Made by a program: the position numbers and the translations under genes. Of a DNA stretch of 27,468 nt, positions 8,404 to 15,220 are shown piece by piece. Each line of letters opens with the position of its first letter. The stretch's first letter is position 1. Under the pieces are notes generated by a model. The model ran no database searches. It saw only the letters and a program-made list of their open reading frames with translations, and was not told where the DNA came from. The stretch is taken from contig PUMS01000100.1 in the NCBI GenBank assembly GCA_003551485.1, forward strand, positions 1 to 27,468. Reading direction: 5' to 3'. Origin of the DNA: Phycisphaeraceae bacterium (lineage in GTDB: Bacteria > Planctomycetota > Phycisphaerae > Phycisphaerales > Phycisphaeraceae).

Positions 8404-8542
8404 CGCCGAAAAGGGAAAGGGCAAGGGATACCCCTGCATCCCTCGGGGGTCCGAATTACCCCCCTTGAGAGCGTTGTGGGCCGGGGGAAGGTTCTGAATC
8501 GGGCCGTTGCGTTGGCCAGCGGGATCGCTTCCGGAGCGCAGT

Positions 8543-9940
8543 TCATTCCACGCGTCGGAAACGGCACGGTGTCGCCGGATTGTCGGGGTTGAAGAGCCAG
8601 GCGGTGATGCGGCCGGCCTCGATCACGGGTTGCAGGTCCCAGCACACCTCGGAGGCATCCATGCTACTGCCGTCAGCGCTGATGGTGCCATCGGGCCGCG
8701 GCACCAGCGGAAGGACCACGTGGCGGAAGCGAAGGTGCGGCCGGCCATCGACCTCATCCACGGCCAGATCACCGTAGCCCGGATGCATGAATCGGCCGCA
8801 TACCTTAGTGACGGGCCACGGGGCGCTGGGGCGGGCGAATCGGTCGGCGAGGCGTTTCTCGCCGCTACAGCGCAGGGTGCGTTTGCGCTCGAGGAAGCGC
8901 TGCGGCCACGGCAGCGGCTCCCAGCCGATGGCACGGTCCAGCAGCGAGAAGGCCAGCAGTTCCGCGGCCTCGCTCGAGGTGCGGTTGGCCAGGGCGCAGG
9001 CGGCGGCACGCCGCTGGGGCACCGCCAGCAGGTGCGACACATAGCCGCGAAAACCGCCTGCCCATTGCAGCATCCATTCGCCGCGATAGACCACGCTGCG
9101 GCCGGCCAGGGCCACACAGGGCTGGCGAAGCTCCGGCCAGGGCCCAGCCGGCAGCGCCAGCCGCGGTTGTGTCACCTCGGCCCACAGCGCCCTGGGCAGC
9201 AGGTCGCGGCCATCATGCACCAGCGCGCGGGCGAGCCTGGCCAACTCGGTAACCGAGCCGCACACCGCGCTGGCCGGCGCCACGGCCTCGAAGTCGAAAT
9301 CATCGACCAGGACCGGATCGGTTAAGCCGTTGGGCCCGTAGCCCAGGGCACGGTCGGCGTGGATAAACGCTTCCAGCCTCGTCAGCGGTGTGATGCCCAG
9401 CGGCGACAGCAGATGCTGCATCGCCTCGTGCCAGTCGATGCCGGTGGCCTTGAAGACCTCACCAAGGATGGTGAAGTGCAGGTTCTGGTAATGATGGTCG
9501 TTTCGAAAGCCGCGGCAGCAGTCGAAGTGCGGCAGGCGCTCGAGCAGCGCCGCAGGGCTCGTCGGCCCCTGCCACCAGGTCCAGTCGCCCGAGGGCAGGC
9601 CCGTTCGATGCAGCAGGCAGTCGCGCACATCGGCCCGCTCGGTGGCCACATCGTCACCGAACCGCAGTCCGGACACGAACTGCGACACGGGCTGGTCCCA
9701 TCGCAGCTTCCCCTCGGCGATGCGCTGGGCCAGGGCCAGGGCGGTCAGCGGCTTGGAGATCGAATACCACCGTGAGGGTGTGTCCACCGTCATCGGCAGG
9801 CGGTGAGCGCTATCGCGAAAACCCTGGGCCGCCGTGTGGGCTACCTCACCATCGACCACCACGGCGGCGGCCACGGCGGGCACGCGGTGCTGCCCGGCCA
9901 CGGTTGCGAGCAGCTCATCCACTTCCGCAAAACGGTCCAT
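8543..9940 (-). CDS. Serine beta-lactamase-like hydrolase (class C/PBP fold)
   Basis: The 465-residue product belongs to the beta-lactamase/D-aminopeptidase superfamily of serine hydrolases. It shows VPAVAAAVVVDGEV at the N-terminus, the nucleophile motif SISK (Ser60, Lys63), LLHRTGLPSGDW and the second motif Y-Q-N (Tyr151-Asn153) in HHYQNLHFTILG. The third motif, usually HxG or KTG followed by GG-PG, is altered: LQWAGGFRGYVS (about 291-302), with Gln or Trp where His or Lys is expected. The last 100 residues (GRFMHPGYGDLAV, then a short beta domain) resemble the C-terminal domain of esterase-like members. No signal peptide is seen. The ATG at 9940 has GGAG eight bases upstream; an extension to 10030 would add an Arg-rich stretch. 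It probably acts as an esterase or peptidase; antibiotic hydrolysis is not implied. Convergent with rtcB; 138 bases separate them. Confidence 0.8.
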   Translation of the reverse strand: MDRFAEVDELLATVAGQHRVPAVAAAVVVDGEVAHTAAQGFRDSAHRLPMTVDTPSRWYSISKPLTALALAQRIAEGKLRWDQPVSQFVSGLRFGDDVATERADVRDCLLHRTGLPSGDWTWWQGPTSPAALLERLPHFDCCRGFRNDHHYQNLHFTILGEVFKATGIDWHEAMQHLLSPLGITPLTRLEAFIHADRALGYGPNGLTDPVLVDDFDFEAVAPASAVCGSVTELARLARALVHDGRDLLPRALWAEVTQPRLALPAGPWPELRQPCVALAGRSVVYRGEWMLQWAGGFRGYVSHLLAVPQRRAAACALANRTSSEAAELLAFSLLDRAIGWEPLPWPQRFLERKRTLRCSGEKRLADRFARPSAPWPVTKVCGRFMHPGYGDLAVDEVDGRPHLRFRHVVLPLVPRPDGTISADGSSMDASEVCWDLQPVIEAGRITAWLFNPDNPATPCRFRRVE

Positions 9941-10057
9941 GCGCTCGCTCCGGCGCCGACGGCGCCAACCACGTGGGGGCATGGGGGCCAGGCGCGTGCT
10001 GACAGTCCTGGCCTGAGTGTACGTCACCAATCGCCCGCCGCGGGCACCGCCACCACC

Positions 10058-11230
10058 TCACAGCCCCGCCAGTTCGATCAGCTTTTGCGTCGCCGTTTCC
10101 CTGAAGTCGGCGGTCTGGAACTTCTCCGTCACGCGTGCCAGGGCCTCGACCTGGGCGCAGCGGGCGGCGGGGCGGCTCACCAGCGGCTCCAGCGCCCCGG
10201 TCAGCGCTGCGGGGCCGCCGAAGTAGGGCACCAGTTCCTCGATCGCCCGCGGGCCATCCATCTCCGCCACGAGGTTGGGCAGGGTGAAGGTGCGGGTGCG
10301 AACGATCCAGCGGCCCACCACGTGCCACTGGAGCCGGCTCATGCGGTACATTGCCACCATCGGCCGCTGATGCAGCGCCACGTGCAGTGTGGCCGTGCCG
10401 CTGGTCACCACTGCCAGGTCGCACCAGTGCAGCACCTCCGGCAGGCGGGCCGCCCGCATGGCGATCGTGCCGGGGATGATCGTGTCGCCGTCGCGCTGGC
10501 GGATCATCGGTTCCAGCCGCGCGGCCAGGGCATCGCTGAAGGCCGCCACCGTGGCCACCAGCGAGGGATGCCGCGCCTGTAGCCTCGTAAAGGCATCGAG
10601 CATGGTCGGGGCGTTGCGGTCGATCTCCTTGGGCCGCGAGCCCGGCAGAATTGCCAGCTTCACCTCCCCCTGCGGGAGCGCGGCGACGATCTGCTCATCC
10701 GGCGCCGGGAAGTAGCCCGGCGCAGCGGCGGGGTGGCCGACGAACGTGGCCGCGATGCCGCGCTGCTCGAACCATGGCTTCTCGAACGGCAGCAGGCACA
10801 GGGCATGATCGCTCAGCCGCCGCATCCGCCGCGCCCGCCACGGCGCCCAAGCCCATAGCTGCGGCGCCACCAGGTGGATGATCTTCGCCTCCGGCCGCGC
10901 CCGCCGCACCGCCGCGCAGATCGACCAGTTGGCACCCGGGCTGTCGATGGGCACCAGCGCGGCGATGTCGTGCTCGCTCAGCCACTGCTTCAGCCGCCGC
11001 AATCGCCGCAGGTGCAGGCGCACCTGGGAGATGCCCGGCAGGAGCATGACGGCGTGCTCGGTGGTGTTGTCGATCAGTTCGACGCCCGCGGCGGCCATGC
11101 GGGGCCCCCCGAGCCCACAGATTGACACATCGGGATGCAATTCGCGCAGCCGCGCGGCCACCGCTGCCCCCAGTTCATCGCCGCTGGGCTCGAAGGCGGT
11201 CATCAGGATGCGCCGGCTGGGCGTTTCCAT
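10058..11230 (-). CDS. lpxB: Lipid-A-disaccharide synthase
   Basis: LpxB is the GT19 glycosyltransferase that condenses UDP-2,3-diacylglucosamine with lipid X at the inner face of the cytoplasmic membrane. The 390-residue protein has family-typical length and motifs: FEPSGDELGA (13-22), GGPRMAAAGVE, VPIDSPGANW, APQLWAWAPWR (122-132), VGHPAAA, the donor-site LPGSRPKEI (195-203) and SGTATLHVAL (277-286). The ATG at 11230 is chosen because homology (ILMTAFEPSGD) starts right after it; the frame is open further upstream but without likeness. folK ends 55 bases upstream on the same strand, so the two are probably co-transcribed. The presence of lpxB implies an LPS-type outer membrane. Confidence 0.93.
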   Translation of the reverse strand: METPSRRILMTAFEPSGDELGAAVAARLRELHPDVSICGLGGPRMAAAGVELIDNTTEHAVMLLPGISQVRLHLRRLRRLKQWLSEHDIAALVPIDSPGANWSICAAVRRARPEAKIIHLVAPQLWAWAPWRARRMRRLSDHALCLLPFEKPWFEQRGIAATFVGHPAAAPGYFPAPDEQIVAALPQGEVKLAILPGSRPKEIDRNAPTMLDAFTRLQARHPSLVATVAAFSDALAARLEPMIRQRDGDTIIPGTIAMRAARLPEVLHWCDLAVVTSGTATLHVALHQRPMVAMYRMSRLQWHVVGRWIVRTRTFTLPNLVAEMDGPRAIEELVPYFGGPAALTGALEPLVSRPAARCAQVEALARVTEKFQTADFRETATQKLIELAGL

Positions 11231-11285
11231 CGCATCAGTGTACGGCCTTGCCGTGCGGGGGCACCGCCGCGGCGGTGGCGGTCGC

Positions 11286-11816
11286 TCAGAAGGCCACTCC
11301 CCTGAGCACATGGCCGCGGCCCGCGGCGGGGCTGTCGCCGAGCGCTTCCAAGTCCGCAAGCAATTGCCCGATGGTGCGGCCGAGCACGGGGTGGACCCAT
11401 TCGGCGGCGATGTCGGCCAGTGGCCGAAGCACGAACCAACGTTCGGCCAGCCGCGGGTGGGGCACCCGCAGGCCGGGCATGTCGATGACCGCATCGCCGT
11501 AGAGCAGCAGGTCCAGATCGAGCTCCCGCGGGCCCCAGCGCCGGCGCTTTTCCGCCGATGGCCGGCCGGCGTCGGTCTCAATGCAGCGCATGGCCGCGAG
11601 GAGTGCCGGCGGATCGAGTTCGGTCTGCAAGTGCAGTGCAGCGTTGAAGTAAGGCGACTGATCCACCGGCCCCACCGGCGGGGTCTGGTACACGCGGCTG
11701 CGGGCGATCAGGTGCGTGGTGGCGAGTTGGCCCAGCGCCGTCGCCGCCGTGCGAAGGTGGACGGCTCGGTCGCCGACGTTGCTGCCCAGCCCGATGAAGG
11801 CGTCCGCGGGAGGCAT
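11286..11816 (-). CDS. folK: HPPK, 2-amino-4-hydroxy-6-hydroxymethyldihydropteridine diphosphokinase
   Basis: FolK transfers pyrophosphate from ATP to 6-hydroxymethyl-7,8-dihydropterin in folate synthesis. The 176-residue protein is complete: FIGLGSNVGDR (7-17), SRVYQTPPVGPVDQSPYFN (40-58), the catalytic segment RWGPRELDLDLLLYG (93-107) with the two Mg-binding Asp residues, and the closing motif PHPRLAERWFVLRPLADIA (119-137). The ATG at 11816 is preferred because the family starts within a few residues of the GLGSN strand; an in-frame start at 11861 would add an unmatched leader. lpxB follows downstream. No folB or folP is adjacent. Confidence 0.94.
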   Translation of the reverse strand: MPPADAFIGLGSNVGDRAVHLRTAATALGQLATTHLIARSRVYQTPPVGPVDQSPYFNAALHLQTELDPPALLAAMRCIETDAGRPSAEKRRRWGPRELDLDLLLYGDAVIDMPGLRVPHPRLAERWFVLRPLADIAAEWVHPVLGRTIGQLLADLEALGDSPAAGRGHVLRGVAF

Positions 11817-11908
11817 CAGAGAAAGGCTCCAGATCGCGGCCCGGTCTGCCACGACACGCACGCGCGGCGGGCTGTAAGCCCACCCGTGCCCAGCGGCAGG
11901 TCTCTGGG

Positions 11909-11938
11909 TTGTCCGGGCGCCACGTCACCCGCTAACAT
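11909..11938 (+). promoter_or_regulatory. Sigma70-type promoter for cysH
   Basis: TTGTCC (11909-11914) and TAACAT (11933-11938) are 18 bases apart. Transcription would start near 11945, almost exactly where the paired leader (next entry) begins. The -35 hexamer equals that of the groES promoter. Confidence 0.6.
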
Positions 11939-11942
11939 TACC

Positions 11943-12062
11943 GTTGGCTCCTCAAAGCGGATGCGCCCAAGTGATTGCCAGCCCCACCCGATGCGGTGGC
12001 AGGCCGACCGGGTTAAGGTCGGCCGGTGGTGCCGGCCCCAAGGGAGCCCGGTCCAAGCCAAC
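11943..12062 (+). promoter_or_regulatory. Structured 5' leader RNA upstream of cysH, candidate cis-regulatory element
   Basis: GTTGGCT (11943-11949) can pair with AGCCAAC (12056-12062), closing a leader of about 120 nt. Inside are a hairpin region CCACC-CGATGC-GGTGG (11984-11999) and a perfect 8-bp stem GGCCGACC/GGTCGGCC (12002-12009 with 12017-12024). A second stem, GGCCGG/CCGGCC (12021-12026 with 12032-12037), shares GGCC with the first, so the two are mutually exclusive. The predicted transcription start coincides with the first strand, and the ribosome site (AAGGA, 12075-12079) follows the closing strand. Parts (CCCGATG, GGCA, GGTGCC after a hairpin) recall SAM-sensing aptamers, and cysH is a classic target, but the SAM-I consensus is not met. 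Identity is open. Confidence 0.45.
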
Positions 12063-12086
12063 CCGAGCCTGAGAAAGGATATCGCC

Positions 12087-12839
12087 TTGACCACCTCGGC
12101 ACTCCCAGCGACCCCGATCGACCTCGATGCGGCCAACCGGCAACTCGCCGACGCCGATGCCCAGCGCATCATCCGCTGGGCGCGCGAGACCTTCGGCGAG
12201 GGCCTGGCGATGACCTCCAGCTTCGGCGCCCAGGCCGCGGTCATGCTCCACCTGGTCACGCGGATCGTACCCGACATCCCGGTGATCTTCATCGACACCG
12301 GCTACCTGTTTGCCGAGACCTACCACTTCGCCGAGCAACTGCGCCGGCGCCTGAACCTGAATCTGCACATCTACCAGCCCGAGATGAGCCCGGCGCGGAT
12401 GGAGGCGGTGTACGGCCGGCTCTGGGAAAAGGGCCTGGAAGGGCTCAACCGCTATGACCAGATCCGCAAGGTCGAGCCCATGCAGCGTGCCCTGCGCGAG
12501 TTGAACGTCACCGCCTGGCTGGCGGGTGTGCGTGGCGATCAGACCGAGCACCGCGCTGCTTTGCGCATCGTTGAAAAAAGCACGGAGGTCTACAAGGTCC
12601 ATCCCATCCTGAGCTGGCACCGCCAGGACGTCGACCGCTACATCAAGGACCACGATCTGCCCCTGCATCCGCTGGTGGCCAAGGGGTACACCTCGATCGG
12701 CGACCGCCACTCGACGCGACCGGTGAAGACCGGCGAAGATGAACGCGCCGGCCGCTTCCGCGGCCTCAAGACCGAGTGCGGCCTGCACCTGCCCCAGACC
12801 GTCGAAGAAGCCCAGAGCCGCGACGGCAGCGGTCTGTAA
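12087..12839 (+). CDS. cysH: Phosphoadenylyl-sulfate (PAPS) reductase, thioredoxin-dependent type
   Basis: CysH reduces PAPS to sulfite in assimilatory sulfate reduction. The 250-residue protein has the PP-loop-like SSFGAQAAVMLHLV (44-57), DTGYLFAETYHFAEQL (70-85), RKVEPMQRAL (127-136), GVRGDQTEHRA, GDRHSTRPV (205-213) and the C-terminal ECGLH with catalytic Cys231. The paired CC/CxxC cysteines that hold a 4Fe-4S cluster in APS reductases are absent (YDQIRKVEP in their place), so it belongs with the E. coli-type enzyme that uses PAPS and thioredoxin or glutaredoxin. The start is TTG at 12087 with AAGGA seven bases ahead; no ATG is suitably placed. No other sulfur gene is adjacent. A promoter and structured leader lie directly upstream. 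Confidence 0.93.
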   Translation: MTTSALPATPIDLDAANRQLADADAQRIIRWARETFGEGLAMTSSFGAQAAVMLHLVTRIVPDIPVIFIDTGYLFAETYHFAEQLRRRLNLNLHIYQPEMSPARMEAVYGRLWEKGLEGLNRYDQIRKVEPMQRALRELNVTAWLAGVRGDQTEHRAALRIVEKSTEVYKVHPILSWHRQDVDRYIKDHDLPLHPLVAKGYTSIGDRHSTRPVKTGEDERAGRFRGLKTECGLHLPQTVEEAQSRDGSGL

Positions 12840-12866
12840 TGCCTGGTCTGAAAATCGCCCGGAAGA

Positions 12867-12886
12867 CCTCGCTCTACCCACCCTAC
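12867..12886. repeat. Dispersed 20-bp repeat, single copy
   Basis: CCTCGCTCTACCCACCCTAC is identical to 24142-24161 and is the reverse complement of 23944-23963. Related GTAGGGTGGGTAGAGCG sequences are common in many genomes. It lies just after cysH; only this core is present here. Confidence 0.8.
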
Positions 12887-12905
12887 AGCATTCCTCGCCG
12901 AGGGG

Positions 12906-12934
12906 TTGTCGGCGTGGGCGGGTGGCGGTAGGAT
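12906..12934 (+). promoter_or_regulatory. Sigma70-type promoter of the riboswitch operon
   Basis: TTGTCG (12906-12911) and TAGGAT (12929-12934) are 17 bases apart. The predicted start near 12941 lies a few bases before the first strand of aptamer stem P1, the expected geometry for a riboswitch leader. Confidence 0.6.
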
Positions 12935-12944
12935 AGGGTTGCTT

Positions 12945-13177
12945 GACAGGTGCTCCCTGCCGCGCCGGCCTTGGGCCGGGGTGGCGGGGGGTGAAAAGGG
13001 AAGTGAGGTGACCGGACCTTCGGGGCCGGGATTCCTCCGCGGACGCGCCGCCGTGATGGGTGCTCGCCATCGAGGTGAGCGGCGCTGCCCACCATTGCCA
13101 CTGCCGGTCCCGACACGGGCCGGTGGGAAGGCGGGCAGCGGCCGGACGAACACCCAGAGCCGGAAGACCTGCCTGTC
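12945..13177 (+). promoter_or_regulatory. Cobalamin (adenosylcobalamin/B12) riboswitch aptamer
   Basis: The conserved landmarks occur in the right order: GGGAA (12998-13002), GGTG (13007-13010), ATTCC (13031-13035), a GCGGACGCGCCGCCGTGA block ending at 13056, GCCACTG (13097-13103), GGGAAGGC (13125-13132) and the B12 box AGCCGGAAGACCTGCC (13158-13173). GACAGG (12945-12950) pairs with CCTGTC (13172-13177) to close stem P1. A GC-rich stem-loop (GGCC-TTG-GGCC) sits between P1 and the GGGAA block. This class binds B12 derivatives and usually lowers expression of downstream genes when B12 is plentiful. The element is on the plus strand, directly before the three exported-protein genes; cysH ends upstream of its promoter. 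Confidence 0.93.
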
Positions 13178-13245
13178 GGGTGCGAACGTGTGTCCTCGCG
13201 GTTGACAGGGACACCGGCCCGGCACTGTCTGCCTGCCCCGGACAG
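13178..13245 (+). promoter_or_regulatory. Candidate riboswitch expression platform
   Basis: A second GACAGG (13204-13209) can compete with the P1 5' strand for CCTGTC at 13172-13177, so P1 and an alternative stem would exclude each other. The alternative GTGTCC/GGACAC hairpin (13190-13195 with 13209-13214) and CTGTC/GACAG (13225-13229 with 13241-13245) add further exclusive pairings. The last has ATTTC after it, a weak terminator at best. The switching mechanism is inferred from pairing alone. Confidence 0.45.
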
Positions 13246-13346
13246 ATTTCAAGCCGCTCGGTGCTCCGCCGCGGGTGACCCTTGTTGTCTCATGCAATAC
13301 AGGGCAGCGCCCCGCGCGAAACGGGGTGAGCACAGGAGCATCGCTT

Positions 13347-13964
13347 ATGCAATCGTGGAACGTTTCTCGAGGCTGTCGCTGCGCGCCGGGTTGGGCCCTG
13401 ATGCTGATGGCGGCCGTACTGCCGGCCGCGCCCGCAGCCGAGGCGGTTGTCCTGCCCGACCCGCTCGAGGTCGGAACCGGGCCGGACCGGGCCGAGCTTT
13501 ACATCGAGTTCAAGGATGGGGCGATCTTTCTGTTTGATGTCGGGTTTTCAGAGCAGGTGACGGGGCTGGAACTGCTTCAGATCGTTGAAGCGGAGACGCC
13601 GCTGGAACTGGTTCTTGAGGATTTCGGCTTTGGTCAGTTTGTGGATGGGATGCGTTTCGGTGGGCACGAGAACATCGGCTTCGGTGGGGGTGAGGACTGG
13701 TGGCATTACTGGGTTCGCGAACCGGGCGAGACGGACTGGCATTCTCCCCCGTTCGGCGCTGCGGATCGGACCGTGAACGATGGGGCCGCCGATGGCTGGA
13801 TCTATGGCCGTGCCGGCGAACCGATCTCCGAGTCGGCCATCCCCGAACCGGCCACTGCCCTGCTGGTGGGTGTGGGCGCAACGGTGTTGCTGGTGCGCCG
13901 CCGCCGCGACGGGGCGACGGGGCCGTCACGGCGCAGAGCGGGACAAGGCCAGGCAGGCTGGTGA
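13347..13964 (+). CDS. Small exported PEP-CTERM protein, first gene of the B12-riboswitch operon
   Basis: The 205-residue protein starts at ATG 13347 with AGGAG eight bases ahead. It has a signal peptide (hydrophobic WALMLMAAVLPAAPAAEA, about 16-33), a mature domain and a classic PEP-CTERM tail: PEP at 166-168, a hydrophobic helix ALLVGVGATVLLV and RRRR. Such tails direct export, processing by an exosortase and surface display or release. The mature region has a beta-rich start (AELYIEFKDGAIFLFDVGF) and an aromatic block GGEDWWHYWVREPGETDW then GAAD, NDGAADGWIYG. That block (W-x-Y-W ... GA ... DG-x-x-x-GW-x-Y) recalls small exported proteins such as the SCO2322 type found near cobalt/cobalamin uptake genes and the DUF4430-like fold; this likeness is from memory and unaligned. 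With a B12 riboswitch in front, a corrinoid- or cobalt-related surface role is a reasonable guess. The next gene starts 23 bases later. Confidence 0.75.
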   Translation: MQSWNVSRGCRCAPGWALMLMAAVLPAAPAAEAVVLPDPLEVGTGPDRAELYIEFKDGAIFLFDVGFSEQVTGLELLQIVEAETPLELVLEDFGFGQFVDGMRFGGHENIGFGGGEDWWHYWVREPGETDWHSPPFGAADRTVNDGAADGWIYGRAGEPISESAIPEPATALLVGVGATVLLVRRRRDGATGPSRRRAGQGQAGW

Positions 13965-13987
13965 CTCACCAGAGTGGAGGATGAACC

Positions 13988-15220
13988 ATGAACCGCAGTA
14001 ATAGCCTCATGATGTCCGCCGCGGCGATCCTCACCGGCGCCGGGATGATTACTGTCCCGGCGCCGGGGGCCTTCGCCGCGGGTTTCGATCCGCTCGACTT
14101 CGCCGTCGAGGTGGTCGAGTATGTGCCGGGCGACGGTGTGGGCTTCGATATCATCAGCGGTCAGCCGTTCGACAACCCGCAGGTTGCACTGGGGCCGCCC
14201 ACGGTGGACACCACGGGCACCGGCTTCGAGATACCCGCCGACCAGGCGGTGCCCGTGGTGCCGGTTTACCCGGCGTTCCGCGCCCACGAACTGGTCACCA
14301 TTGGCGACGGCGGCTGGCTGACGTTGCGTTTCGGCCGGCCGGTCTACAACGACCCTTTCAACCCCTACGGCATCGACTTCATCATCTTCGGCAACGCAGC
14401 CCAGCAGATCGATGGCTTCCACGTCTGGAACAACGGCGACCCGAATCAGACCACCGTCGGCTCGGGTGCGATCACCGATCGCGGACGGGTGTCGGTCAGC
14501 CAGGATGGTGACACCTGGTACACGTTCACCGATGGCCCGTTCGCTGATGACTTCGCCCCGACGCTGGGGCGGGCATTTGACCCCGACAACCCCTACCGGC
14601 CCGACTCGGACTGGGACTGGAACCACTGGTGGGGCGGGCCGGCCGACCCAGGTGTGCCCCTGCCGCCCGGCGGAGAATTCGCTGACAAGGCCGGCCTGAC
14701 GGTGGCCGAGTATGCCCAGAGCTACCGCGACCCGGTCACGGGGCAGGTCTCGGCCGGCGGCACGGGCTTCGACCTGTCGTGGCTGGAGGTGGAAGGCGGG
14801 CTGGAGTGGATTCAGTACGTGCGGATCGAGCCGGCGGTGCAAGGGGCGAGGCCGGACATCGATGCGGTCTCGATCGTCCGGCCGCGCATCCCCGGTGATG
14901 CCAACCTCGATGGCCACGTGGACCTGCGCGATGCATCCATCCTGCTGGCCCACTGGGGACAGACCGATGTCACCTGGGTCCAGGGCGACTTCACCGGCGA
15001 TGGCGGCGTCGGCCCGGCCGACCTGGCGCTTCTGCTGGAAAACTGGAGCGGTCCCGCCCCGGCTCCCACGGCGATGTTCGATGCACTGGTGGTACCCGAG
15101 CCATCCGCATGGTGGCTGCTGGCCGCGGGTGCCGGCGGCTGCCTGCTGCGCCGCCGGCGCGGCGGGATCTCACTGCCCGTTCCCTCGGGGAGGCAACCAT
15201 GTTCTTTCGCACACCCATAG
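13988..15220 (+). CDS. Exported surface protein with dockerin-like repeat and PEP-CTERM tail
   Basis: The 410-residue product starts at ATG 13988 behind a GGAGG site. Residues 1-31 form a signal peptide. The main domain (about 32-300) is beta-rich and aromatic, with ALGPPTVDTTGTG, FRAHELVTIGDGGWLTLRFG, NPYGIDFIIFGNA and WLEVEGGLEWIQYVRIEP; the general pattern is that of planctomycete surface proteins of unknown function. A dockerin type I-like pair of calcium loops follows (GDANLDGHVDLRD, 303-315; GDFTGDGGVGPADLALLL, 333-350). The tail has PEP (370-372), a hydrophobic helix and RRRRGG, then a 19-residue extension, longer than usual. The dockerin-like repeat and PEP-CTERM suggest a secreted, surface-held protein that may bind a partner. 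Second gene of the B12-riboswitch operon; its end overlaps the start of the pseudopilin gene. Confidence 0.75.
   Translation: MNRSNSLMMSAAAILTGAGMITVPAPGAFAAGFDPLDFAVEVVEYVPGDGVGFDIISGQPFDNPQVALGPPTVDTTGTGFEIPADQAVPVVPVYPAFRAHELVTIGDGGWLTLRFGRPVYNDPFNPYGIDFIIFGNAAQQIDGFHVWNNGDPNQTTVGSGAITDRGRVSVSQDGDTWYTFTDGPFADDFAPTLGRAFDPDNPYRPDSDWDWNHWWGGPADPGVPLPPGGEFADKAGLTVAEYAQSYRDPVTGQVSAGGTGFDLSWLEVEGGLEWIQYVRIEPAVQGARPDIDAVSIVRPRIPGDANLDGHVDLRDASILLAHWGQTDVTWVQGDFTGDGGVGPADLALLLENWSGPAPAPTAMFDALVVPEPSAWWLLAAGAGGCLLRRRRGGISLPVPSGRQPCSFAHP

Noticed and set aside
11943..12062. Calling the cysH leader a SAM-I riboswitch
   Set aside because: Only fragments match (CCCGATG, GGCA, GGTGCC). The expected GAGGGA strand and overall order are not present, so it is kept as an unidentified structured leader.
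10878..12086. Long N-terminal extension of the cysH frame
   Set aside because: The frame is open by chance through lpxB and folK. CysH likeness begins at the TTG at 12087, which has a good ribosome site.
12840..13346. Minus-strand genes in the leader of the B12 operon
   Set aside because: These open frames cover the riboswitch and a dispersed repeat. No ribosome site or likeness was found.
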